Positions 24,201-42,860 of a stretch of DNA of 64,000 nucleotides are shown piece by piece. The translations under genes and the position numbers were made by a program. Below the pieces are notes generated by a model, which was not told the DNA's origin, made no database searches, and was given only the letters and a program-made list of their open reading frames with translations. Positions within the stretch are counted from its first letter, which is position 1; every line of letters starts with the position of its first letter. This DNA is from Phalacrocorax aristotelis. Its lineage: Eukaryota; Chordata; Aves; Suliformes; Phalacrocoracidae. The stretch lies in contig NC_134282.1 of assembly GCF_949628215.1 (NCBI RefSeq), positions 4,943,001 through 5,007,000 on the forward strand, given 5' to 3'.

Positions 24201-27200
24201 GTGAGGGAAAATTACAAAAGTTTATTAAAGTCTAACATAAAACACTTCAGGCTAAATATGTACAACTCCCTCCCTTCCCAGGGGATTATAAAATTGAGAG
24301 TTGAGCTATATACAAATCACAGAGGAAAAATTGTATATACATGAAAGATGTTTTAAAAATAATTTAACCAAAAAGAATAATTTCTTAGTCCTTTTCTGAA
24401 CTTTATCCTGCAAGGCTTATCGCTAGCCTCTCCAAGAACACAGCCTGAAATCCTCAACATGGGATTTGTCCATACTCAAAAGCTTTTTTTGGAACACGTG
24501 ATTTCAGAGAAGTTGTCGTGCTTTGTGCCTGCATTTAGGCACACATTTGGAAGCAAGTGTCATACAAGGAGCTATTCTTGCGTAAGTATTTTTGAACGGC
24601 CTATTCAGAAATTTCTAGATACAGATAACCTATTGAGGCAAAACTTGCACTGACTTCAGTGCAAAATTGACTGAAATGGTACTGAAACAACAGTGTGATA
24701 AATCATGTTGTTTTTTTCTAAATTACTGCTAGTGGAATTCTTAAAATTCCCTCTTTCATTTTGCAGTTAGGTCTCAAGACGGAGATGTCTGCCTAAAAAG
24801 ATTCCATGCTTTCCCACATTAATCCCTCCCAGAAATTATCAATACTGTTATAAACCTTGTACCTCCAAAACGAACTCAGAATCCTTAAGCCTAGGAATTA
24901 GATGGGCAGCCAACTTCCATGCATCTACTGGCAAAAGGTACAGTACAGACCTGCTTCCTCAGGTCCTACAGCACCCAGCCTGAACACACCTACAATTTTA
25001 TTTTATATATATATATTTTAAATCTATATTCTAGTAAATGAATACAGTTCACAGAGATCATACCTCAGCAGCGAGATATCTTCATGAAAGATGAGGATAA
25101 AAATCAAGACTCTCAGATGGGGACTCAAGAGTGCAGGTCACTAAATTATTGCTCCAAGATAAAACTACGAGCCTGTGTATTTTATTAAGAAAGGTTAAAA
25201 TTGTTGTCTTGTAAAAAATAATGAGTATCATCTTGTCTATAAAGAAAACTAAATGACTAATAAAGCAAGTGTTACTGTTATAAGTATCTAAACAAATCCT
25301 GTATAAATCTAAGCACTGTATTTTTTAAAAAAGTCTGAAATCTAAGAATACATTTATAAGCTATAATTTTAGAAATATAAAAACAGTCCAAACAAACATT
25401 GTTATGGAATGCATTTTCTCTGTAGGAATGTGATTTTTAAAATTTTTTTGTTTTCCAGAGCTAGTTCTTTCTTGTGGCCATTTATCCTGGATCTGCCAAT
25501 CTTCAGATACTTTTCCTCAGATAAGAGCAGCATATCATTACTCTATCTTCCAAAGCTGTTTAAATATGAAATTTATCAATTGTACGGTATTGTTCTTGTT
25601 TCGGTATTCATGACTAAGCCTACGTCTATCCCAAGACTTCTGCTCTATTTTCAGAGAAAGTACAGAGGAATCTCAGGACAAGCTACACAGAGTTTGCTTT
25701 GTTTTACAGCGTCAAGATCCCGATCTTTGTGGTTCTTCAGTCTTAAATGGCAAGCCTAAGGAATCCTTCAGGTGCTACATCAGCAACGGAAGCTAAAAAA
25801 GAAAATGGGAGAGGAAAGGCAAAAATGCCAAACAAACGGGGGAAAAAAAAAACCCAAATGGAGAACTTCATCCATTGTCCTTTGCCAGCATTATGAAGGA
25901 CATCAGCTGTTCATAAACGCTGTAGTACAGATGAGCAAAGCACATCAAGGTCAGGCAGGTGTGGCAGTAATTAGCTTCAGCGGATGGGGTTGGAGATGCT
26001 TGTGTTAATAATGTTCCTGGTGGACATGGCTGTACTCCTTGCTGTCCGTGGGAGACTTGATCAGCAAATTGGCCGTATATTAAAACATAAAATACAATCA
26101 AGAAGCAGAGTTTTAAACACGCCACACACTAAGAGGATCAACACAAAGAAGCGAAAGGTCTCCTACTTCACAAGTACAAACATACAGGAAGAGGTGGGGA
26201 GGGAGAATCTGTAGGAGTAAAGGGACTGTTTGCAGAATATTTAAATGAAACCCTCTGAGAAATTTTTCAAAGGTCTGTTTAATTAAGGTGCAGGTTAATT
26301 ATTACTCCATGTAGAACAGAACCAGTTAAGAGGTATCTCCATGCTCTTCTATTTATCAGTGTCTGGACACAAGGCATCAGTGGAGAGAAAATGCTAGCAC
26401 CAAGTAAATGACCAACAAATAATATCTTTAAATGCATTGTTGGTACAGTAATGACTGTTTCCTTACTATTTGATGATTACTTCAATAATGCTTACATTAT
26501 GTTAATGGCACAAACTGGCAAAACGGAGTATAAAAGCACTCCTATTGTCAACTAGTCTTTAATGACCTTACCAAGACACTAAAAATGTGGCTTTTTGATA
26601 ATTTACGTCGGTAGTAATAAAACACACCTTTACACGAGTCTTGTCAGATACCAGTTGTGTGCAGTTACTGTGGACAAGTGACACAAGAGGTAAAGCAATA
26701 CATAAATCCTTCACTTAAACCAAATTGGTCATACTCTAACAAAACCTTGCCTGGAAGAGCATCGATCTGCTCTGTTGTGTTCTTCTTTAATGCCCCCTCA
26801 CGTAGCATTCGCTGATTATTTTCACAGTGAAGGGCAGGATTTATTTCCCCTTCTGCACCTACCGTCTAGGACAAGAAGCAGCACTACTGTAAAAAAGAAT
26901 TATGAAGCTATGATTCATGCCTCACAATTATGTCAAGGCATCTTTTCATCTCACCTACAACATGCGTGTTCCAGCTCTCTTTTTGAGCAAATGTTGGCGT
27001 TTGTGCCAAAACCAGGGCATTTTAGGGATGGGAAAATAAATGTGGGATAAGATGCAACAATGCTCGATTCACTTGAAAAAGGAAAGAAAAAAAGGAAAGA
27101 GTGATGCGTTGGAAAGAATACCCAGTAGCATCTATGCCATCAGAACCCTCTGACTTCCCCCACTACAGGGAAAAATTAACTCTCCTTTACTTGCTTTGCC

Positions 27201-27787
27201 AGGAAAATATACACAAAACTTGCCTTCCCTCTGGTCAGACCTCAGCTGAAGATGGCTACTTCTGGCAGCCAGCAGTAATCCTCTGCAAGCACCTCACCAG
27301 AGCACCGGCCTACCTTCCATCACGTACCGTTGTACCACCTTGGCATGCAGGAGTACAAGCTTGCCAGTACATTCAAATGATGATTTTCCCCCTTACGCCT
27401 CTGGGTTAATGTTCTTAAACTCTCAAATATGGCTTAAAACGTCTGCTCTCAAATGACTGTGTGACACATCCCATCAGCAGGAACATGGGAGGAGATCTCC
27501 AAAATACATTAACATATTTAACAGAGAATTCTTAAGGCAGGTGTTGCTGGAAAGGTTTCGTCTCCTGGAAATCAGCGTTAATTGCAAATGGAAATTTGAT
27601 TGTAGATGAGCACAATTCAACGAAAACCAAAAGACAGCACTGCGCAATGGAAATGCCTTACAAGTGTCTTTACGGGGCGGGGGGAAGAACAAGTCCGATT
27701 TAAGAAGCCTGACTGCTTGCTTATGATCATCTTACCAAACGTATGCAAGTTCACTACCAAATTACCTTGATGGCTCTGGCTGTGCTG
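24200..27787 (-). other. MYNN: probable long MYNN 3' UTR
   Basis: From the MYNN stop codon to the AATAAA at 24,221-24,226 there is no interruption by a recognisable gene. The sequence is AU-rich on the transcript strand with several T-rich and ATTTA-type stretches. The length, 3.6 kb, is an upper estimate because earlier poly(A) sites cannot be excluded. Confidence 0.4.
24221..24226 (-). terminator. candidate MYNN poly(A) signal AATAAA
   Basis: The plus strand reads TTTATT, giving AATAAA on the MYNN strand, 3.56 kb beyond the MYNN stop codon. It lies in an A/T-rich setting with a G-rich stretch just past it, as expected for a cleavage site. Nearer variant signals could also be used. Confidence 0.45.
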
Positions 27788-36690
<8,903 letters not shown>

Positions 36691-37328
36691 TTTGGTAACG
36701 AGCTGCAGCCTCTTCGTTACGATCTAGGAAAGCAAAAAAAACCTGATATACATGCAAGATTTAACTTTGTTTCCCCCCTAGCAGGGTAAGTTAACGACTA
36801 CAAAAGCCTCAGCACTCGAATCCCACAGAACGGGTTGTGTAGCGGCGCTTTTGTAGGAGGTACAGCGAGATGGGTGGATCCGTCTGAACTTGGGGAGCTG
36901 CTAATTTTAGAGGCAGAGCGAGGGGCAGAGGGCACCGACGCGCAACTCCCCACCCGGATCAGAGGATTAGCTCGCCTAAGCCTACGAGCTGTCACGTCAA
37001 AACCGGGCTCCGAGGAGCGCCTTGCAGGGACGAGCAGCCGGGCCCGGAGGGCGCTCAGGTGGCCACCCCGGGGGCACAGCTCCGCTTCGCGGGGGCCGGG
37101 CAGGGGCCGACCCGGGTGCGGGGAGTCCCCGGCGGCCACGGGCGCCCCGGGACGGGAAGGGACGGGAGGGGACGGGAGCGATCCCGCAGCGCCCGCCACC
37201 CCCGCCGCGGCCTCCCCCGGGCCCGGGCCCGCCACCCCTATGTCGCCCCGGCGCTGCCCGCCCGCCCCGCAGGCCGCCGCGGCCTCCCCTGCGCCGGCAG
37301 GAGGAGAGGAGCGGCAGCGGCCACGCAC

Positions 37329-37450
37329 CTGCGGCGGGGACGGGACGGGACCGGACGGGATGAGGAGGAAGGAAGAAGCGTCCTCGCCTCAGGCCGCCAT
37401 GTTCTGATGACGCCCTGCGCGCCGCTTCCGGGATGAGACTTCCGGTGCCC
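37329..37450 (-). promoter_or_regulatory. MYNN: MYNN first (non-coding) exon and core promoter
   Basis: A good donor CGCAG|GTGCGTGG on the minus strand puts the 3' edge of exon 1 at 37,329. Just upstream, GCCGCCATGTT (37,393-37,403) is a YY1 site in the orientation usual just downstream of a start site (AACATGGCGGC on the transcript strand). Two CTTCCGG ETS/GABP sites (37,425-37,431 and 37,439-37,445) are 14 bp apart, and a CRE-like TGACGCCC is between. This TATA-less, CpG-rich layout suggests initiation near 37.41 kb. The surrounding island runs about 36.99-37.79 kb. Confidence 0.7.
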
Positions 37451-37590
37451 CGCTCCCGGGGGGCGGCTCGGGGTTGGGGGGCAGCGGTGGCACGGGAGGC
37501 GGAGCGTGAACGGGCCGGCGATCCGCTCCGCCGCGGGGAACGGGCAGGGCCGGGCCACGAACGGCGCCCCGGGTAGCTCGTGGAGGCGCG

Positions 37591-37674
37591 GACTACATCT
37601 CCCATGACGCAGCGCGCGGCGGCAGGGCCGGCCGTTGGCGTGGCGGGGCACTGTGCATGCCGGGAGATGTAGTC
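37591..37674. promoter_or_regulatory. inverted pair of ZNF143-type (ACTACA) motifs
   Basis: GACTACATCTCCC at 37,591-37,603 and its exact reverse complement at 37,662-37,674 form a 13-bp inverted repeat separated by 58 bp. The second copy continues into GGCATGC on its own strand, matching the ZNF143/STAF consensus ACTACAnnTCCCAGnATGC; the first continues ATGACGC. They lie between the MYNN promoter and the tRNA gene, where ZNF143/THAP11 sites are common. Confidence 0.6.
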
Positions 37675-37827
37675 GCGCTCGGCGGGGAGCGGGGAGGTCG
37701 CCGCGCCGCGTTACCCCGAGTCCCGTTACACCAGCGGCGGGCGGGAGTGATGTCACGGAGCTCCCGTGGCGTGGGTCCTCGCCCCGCACCCCGGGTAGTG
37801 AATAAAAACGAGTTTGAGGGGGGAAGG

Positions 37828-37833
37828 AAAAAA
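37828..37833 (-). terminator. RNA polymerase III terminator of the tRNA
   Basis: Six A residues on the plus strand give TTTTTT on the tRNA strand, 15 bases past the mature 3' end, which is enough to stop Pol III. Confidence 0.85.
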
Positions 37834-37848
37834 GCCGCTCACGGCCGG

Positions 37849-37921
37849 TGTTTCCGCCCGGTTTCGAACCGGGGACCTTTCGCGTGTTAGGCGAACGTGA
37901 TAACCACTACACTACGGAAAC
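37849..37921 (-). tRNA. tRNA-Val(AAC)
   Basis: The 73-nt minus-strand sequence matches the vertebrate tRNA-Val(AAC) I recall base for base as far as I can judge. The acceptor stem pairs GTTTCCG with CGGAAAC, and the discriminator is A (37,849). The anticodon AAC is at 37,886-37,888, preceded by U33 and followed by A37. The A box (TAGTGTAGTGG) and B box (GGTTCGAAACC) are perfect, and no CCA is encoded, as expected in eukaryotes. A T6 terminator follows. It lies about 440 bp upstream of the MYNN start, transcribed in the same direction. Confidence 0.97.
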
Positions 37922-40900
37922 GCCGCTTAGCGGTGTTTTTTCCGGCGGCCCTGCTAATGGCGTATCGCCCCGCTCCGGCCTTCTGGCGTCAGTCCTGCGT
38001 CACGGCGGCGCCCGAAGCGCCGGGCTGACGCCAGGACCGGCCTCCCCGCAGAGCCGCGGCCTGGCCGTGCCGGCAGCCCCCCCGAATGCCCCCGGGCGGC
38101 CCCCGCGGGGTTGTCCCCCACTGCCCCCCTCCACACCCGCCGGGAAGAACAGCAGTGGTGCAGCCGAGAAACCTTAGTGTTACGATCTTCCCTTGGATGC
38201 TCTAATTGATTCTCAACACACCTGTCAATAAAAAGCCGCATCACTGGTCGATATTTCACACCAAAGTGTCACCCTGAAACACTTATCGCTTACGATGCCA
38301 AATCTACCTCCTGCTGTGGTTACAGCGGCCGGAAGGACTTTGGGACTGAAGCACAGACAGGGAGAAAGAGACCAACAAAAGGAGCTGAAAATCCCAGGGA
38401 AAGGAGAGGGGCAGAGCGCGACAAAGATCTTTCCGTGCTGGCAAACGCAGGTGGGATGAGCGGGACGCACCAGGCAGGGTTGCAGAGGAGAGATGTAAAG
38501 CACCGTGGATCCTGCGGGGACAAAGCAGGGCGGTTTATCAGAAATCGGAATGAGATAGCCCCAGCCAAAGAGGAGGAAGAGAGCGGGTTGGCACTGCCAG
38601 CCTCGCAGGGCAGCAGCACAACAAAGAGCCGGCGAGAGCGGGCGGGCAAGCCGGGAGCTGAACGCAGAGTGTGCTACACCAGGCTGCGTCTCTTCTGCAG
38701 GCCTCTCGCTCCAGCTGGAGCTTGGAGAATGAGGAAGTGACTAATCCCCCTGGATTTTCTAGTACGCCAGGCATTGAAATGCCTGATCTTGATCTGGATC
38801 TGGATCTCCTGATCTGGAGCTATAGAAGGGAACTTAGCTTTGCCATCCTTTGCAAAGGGAAACGCAAGTCAGACCCCAAACGGTGGGAGGAGGAGCAAGA
38901 AAAGCCAAGAGAAATGACTGAGGAAAGGCTCCAGAAGAAAGCAGTGGCAGGGAAGGGAAATAGGGAGCAGGAGAAAGTTGGAAGCGAGCAGCGACGATGT
39001 TCTGTTGAGTTTGGCAGCGGCAGCTGCAAGATTTCTTAACACTGCTGCTGTCGTGCAGACGTTTCTAATAGCTGCAAGGACGTGCGCATAAAGAGGTGCC
39101 ACAAAAGAGCATTCGAGAAAAAAACTGAGCATCCTTACTAGCTCTTTTCACGCTTGCAACATCTCTCAGGTCCATGTGGAAGGACACGTGTGGGAATGCG
39201 CTTGTGTTCGTAGCGGCACAGCACGATCACAAGATCCGTTGTGCGCAACTGAAGCAGCCGGTGTGAAAAGGCTGACATTGCAGCCACATCTCTGCCCGCT
39301 CGCCTGTTGTATTAATGGCACCTGTTTTGTTCCTGCCAGGTCTCCAGCGGTCCCCGAGGTTTAAATGTTAATAACTGTAAATAAACTAATAAAACCCAAA
39401 ATACAAATTAACTAATGAATATGTATTATGACTGATATAACAATATGTTCAGGCACAGCTTGACAACCACCATTAGAGAAGGAAGGTCCTATTTAGGTAA
39501 CATGCTATAACCTTCTCCGAGGAGCTGAATGGTCTCAGCTCTCGCAGCTGATGAAGTCACCTGGCCTGCGAAAAGGCTGAATCTCTTTCCAGTGTTTCTT
39601 CAAAACAACACGCATAAATTAAACATACATGAAGTACTTTTTCCTAACGTCCTTTACCTGGGAGGTCCCCAGACAGACTACCTGGACTGAGGGGAGACGC
39701 TGGTGTTGCCATGAAGACTGGGGTGGAAGAGTACTTGTCCAGTGCCGCTGTGTTTTGTTTGATTCCTGGAGGGACCCAGAAAAGTGTGGGGCTGTCACAT
39801 CCGGGGGAGGTAGGGAGGCTGTGTGGAAGCACGTCTGTGACAATGATGTGAAGATGAACAGTAGCGAGCAGACAGTGATTCTGACTGAGGCAGTGCTTCA
39901 CCCGCTGGTTAGCCGAGAAGAAATGGCAGAGCTCTTCCCCGAGCACGCTGAGGTACCGGCGATGTGTGTATCCAGGCTGTGCTCACCCTCTGCGCTTCAG
40001 GTCTCAGCGCAGGCTCTGTGATGGACTCCGGTTACAGTGGCACCCAGAGCTACTGATCTTTGAAGGCTACTGTTTGCCCCGTGGTGTTCTCCGGCTTGTC
40101 CTGGACAGCTGTGATCTCACAGAGCTTCACAAGTCACCAAGGCTGAGGGGCTGCTTGTACAAGGCATAAAAGAAACAATTATGTGGGCCTGAGCCTCGAG
40201 GAAGAGATGACTAAGAGCCCTAGTGAGGTGGAAAAAACTTACCACCTGGCCATGAAATTCTGCTTCAAGAAACAAAGGTTTTGTTGGCCTGAAACCCTCT
40301 TTTCCCCTCCTAGTGCTGGCATAGAGTCCCCAGGGATTGACACGCTCTGCTCCAGTTCTATCATGAATGAATCATCACCACAATGTTGGCATAAGGACTT
40401 ACTTCCACTCCAGTCCTTTCTGGTCATTTCAGCCTCTTCCCTGGAATTAAGCTGAACGCTTAAACAGGGAGATAGTCTGCATGGTCCCAGGTGGTGTTAA
40501 GGTAGAAGTCAGTGCTACTCCTGGTAGGAAGTTTTCAGTTTGGCCAGAAGGCTCCTTGCTTCCCTGAGTGCCCTCCAGTTGATGCAGAGTACCGTGACAG
40601 GGTACAGGGAGGCTGAGACTAACAGGGTGCACAGAAAATGTTTCTAAAGTACATGCAATTTTATAACAAATTTTACTTAATGCTTCATAGAAAAGAACCT
40701 GACATTACAGCTACCTGGAAGCTAGCTGCTAAGGGGAAGTCTGTGCCTTTGGAAAGTCCAATAAAAATCATGTCTGGCATGCTTAATTCCTTCTTAGTCC
40801 ACGGCTATGTCTTTCTGAGTAGGTGAGGAGGTTCTTTAGCAGGACAATGCTGTACGGTATGCCTACAACTAAATTTAGAAAGATGGAGAGCTCTATGCTA

Positions 40901-41219
40901 TTGCTTCATACTCCGTTGTACCTGCAAAACCATGCAGCCTTGAAAACGCCTTGCTTCTCCCTGGAAATCTCAGGGTCAAAAAGCAAACATGCCTAGGCTG
41001 TTCTGAGGAAGATGACGCAGCAGGGGCGAGGCAACCGGCGCCCGAGGCAAGCGCACCGGGGAGCAGGAACCCTGCACCGGGACAACATGCACACCTTCAC
41101 AAAGAGAGGTGGTGGAAGAGCTGAATGCGCTTTTCCAAGAGAGCATGGGGTGTTGGTGCAGCCCCGCTTTGGGGGCACTGTGTGTGTGTGGGGGGTCTGG
41201 GCCTGGTCTGACCCAGGGG
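37922..41219. other. MYNN/tRNA to TERC interval, no gene recognised
   Basis: In mammals the single-exon actin-related gene ACTRT3 sits here, but no actin-like frame is visible on either strand. The left end (to about 38.1 kb) is still CpG-rich. A short run of GATCTG-type units (about 38,786-38,815) is the only local repeat noticed. The rest is ordinary unique sequence with open frames that show no domain or splice support. Confidence 0.55.
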
Positions 41220-41259
41220 TCCTCGACTGAGGCGGGTAGGGCCTGAACGCGGTCCCGGG

Positions 41260-41343
41260 CCCTAAATCCAGCCGCCAGGCCCCGAATGCCGGCCCTAGAT
41301 CTCAAGCACCAGACCCTAAATCCCGACTCTAAACCCTAAACCC
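41260..41343 (+). repeat. degenerate CCCTAAA telomere-like repeats
   Basis: Five telomere-like heptamers in the same orientation: CCCTAAA at 41,260, CCCTAGA at 41,293, CCCTAAA at 41,314, CTCTAAA at 41,327 and CCCTAAA at 41,334, with a further CCC at 41,341. Spacing shrinks from 33 to 7 bases, as if a tandem array were decaying from the left. The unit is a seven-base CCCTAAA rather than the six-base vertebrate CCCTAA. Confidence 0.65.
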
Positions 41344-41422
41344 GGCCCAGGCGCGGCTCAGGCTCCAGGGGCGGGGCAGGGGGCGGAGAGGGGAGGGCAC
41401 GGCCAGGCGCGCGCCCGGTGAG

Positions 41423-41600
41423 CACGTGGTGCGGCCGGCGGACGAATGGCCCGAGCTTTCCAAACTCCCGCCACTCTCTCGCTACCGCCCCCTCTCCCCG
41501 CCGCGACCAATGGCGGAGGAGGAGGGTGCCCATCCGACCAATGGGGGCGCGGCGGGCGTGGCCTAGAGGCTTTAAGAAGGCGGTCGGGGGCGCCCCCAAG
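41423..41600 (+). promoter_or_regulatory. TERC: TERC promoter
   Basis: Upstream of TERC are an E-box CACGTG (41,423-41,428), two CCAAT boxes in ACCAATGG context (41,507-41,511 and 41,538-41,542), a GGGCGTGGCC GC-type box, and a TATA-like TTTAAGAA (41,571-41,578). The TATA-like element is about 28 bases before the inferred RNA start at 41,599-41,601. Vertebrate TERC is a Pol II gene with this CCAAT/TATA arrangement. The CpG island extends on both sides. Confidence 0.8.
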
Positions 41601-42087
41601 TCGCGTGGCGGGTGGGGAGGCCCTGCAATGACTAACCCTAATGGCTGCCGCTGCGCTCCCCGCGCCCGTCCGCTGTTTTACTCGCTGACTTTCAGCGGAC
41701 GAGGGGAGTAGCCCGGGGGTGGGGGTGGGGGAAAGAAGGGGGTCTGCCATTAAAAAAAAACGTCAGCGAGGGGGGCTCCTCACCCAGGCCCGCCCTGGGG
41801 TCCTCGTGTCCCGTCGTGTGTCTCCCCCGCACCCGGGGACCCGCCGCGGAGGTTCCCGCCGCCGCCGCCCGACCCCCCAGGAGGCCGCGGTCGGCCGGCT
41901 CCCCGCCACTGCCGCCGCGAAGAGCTCGTCTCTGTCAGCCTCGGCGGCGGCGACCGGGAACGGAGGGAGGCGCCCCCGCGCCCGCGGGGGACCCCAGCAG
42001 AGCAAAACGGGAGCGGCGCCGCCGGGATAAACCCGCCGCGCTTCCCTCAGCCGTGGGGCGCGCGCGGCCGGCGCCGCTCCGACACGC
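41601..42087 (+). ncRNA. TERC: telomerase RNA component (TERC/TR)
   Basis: Telomerase RNA, the RNA subunit that templates telomere synthesis with TERT. The 5' end CGCGTGGCGGGTGG resembles chicken TR. The template CTAACCCTAAT is at 41,632-41,642. The pseudoknot is clear: P2a CTCCCC/GGGGAG (41,656-41,661 with 41,703-41,708), P2b GTCCGCTG/CAGCGGAC (41,668-41,675 with 41,693-41,700), and P3 CTCGCTGAC/GTCAGCGAG (41,681-41,689 with 41,762-41,770), with T4 and A9 tracts for the triple helix. CR4/5 spans about 41,880-41,940, including GGAGGCCGCGGTCGGCC and the P6.1 hairpin GAG-CTCGT-CTC. The H box AGAGCA is at 41,999-42,004 and ACA at 42,082-42,084, three bases before the inferred 3' end. The length, about 487 nt, is close to chicken's 465. 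It is divergent from MYNN, about 4.2 kb away, as in human. Confidence 0.97.
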
Positions 42088-42860
42088 GCCGCGCGACCCC
42101 GCCGGCTCGCGCTTCCCGCCGGTGGGGGCTCGCGGCGGACCCTCCCCTCCCCCCAGTCCCCACTTTCCCTCACGCCGCCGTGAGGCGGCCCCGGCCCCGC
42201 TGAGGCGGGCGGGCGTCGGGGTCGGGGTGCGGGCGCGGGCCCGAGCGGCCCCAGCCGGGGAATGGGGACCGCGGGGGTTAAACCGACACTACCGGAGGCC
42301 TCAAAATGTCAGTCCCAGCCGAGATTTGTTTCGGGTTCCCCCCCCACACTCCATCCCTGCCAGGGTACGGGCGGTGGGAGGGCTGGGCTGCCCTGATCTT
42401 ATCTGGGAGAGAGCCCTGCGGCGATGGAAACTTCGAAACGTTGAATTTTACTCATCGGTTTTAGAAGCAGGGAGCTGAATTTGCAAAAATACCCCATGCA
42501 AGTCTCCAAGTACTGGGACCCGGCGACAAATATTTTGCTGAGGTGTGGAAGAGGAGGAGGGGGCTTTGGCCCTGCCGTGCAGCAAACCCGCCCGCCCGCC
42601 CCACGCATGCCGCAGCTCCGTCTCCTTGAAGAAACAGGGCGGAGATCCCATCCCGCGCCGCTCACCGTCGTGGAAACGGGCTGTACGGTTACCTCTGCCG
42701 CAAGTCCTGACCGTAGGCCAAACCTTTCCCGTGCTTCCGTAGCCAGTACCAGCCGCTGAGAGATAATATACCAGAAGCGCAGGCACGCGTGTGCGCGCCG
42801 TGTGCGATGGCAGCCGAGTGCCTGCCGCTGCCCCACCGCAGCTCTCGCCTCGCCGGGAGA
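42088..42860. other. CpG island downstream of TERC
   Basis: GC-rich sequence continues about 770 bases past the TERC 3' end. No second RNA or coding exon was recognised; the long open frames here are arginine/proline-rich readings of GC-rich DNA in several frames at once. Confidence 0.5.

Noticed and set aside
36835-37789. Several 110-200-codon frames on both strands around the MYNN promoter
   Set aside because: All lie in the CpG island and are low-complexity readings of GC-rich DNA; the real transcript signals there are the MYNN first exon and tRNA-Val.
41358-42478. Open frames of 100-220 codons over the TERC gene
   Set aside because: They overlap a clear structural RNA in a CpG island, are Arg/Pro-rich and have no protein features.
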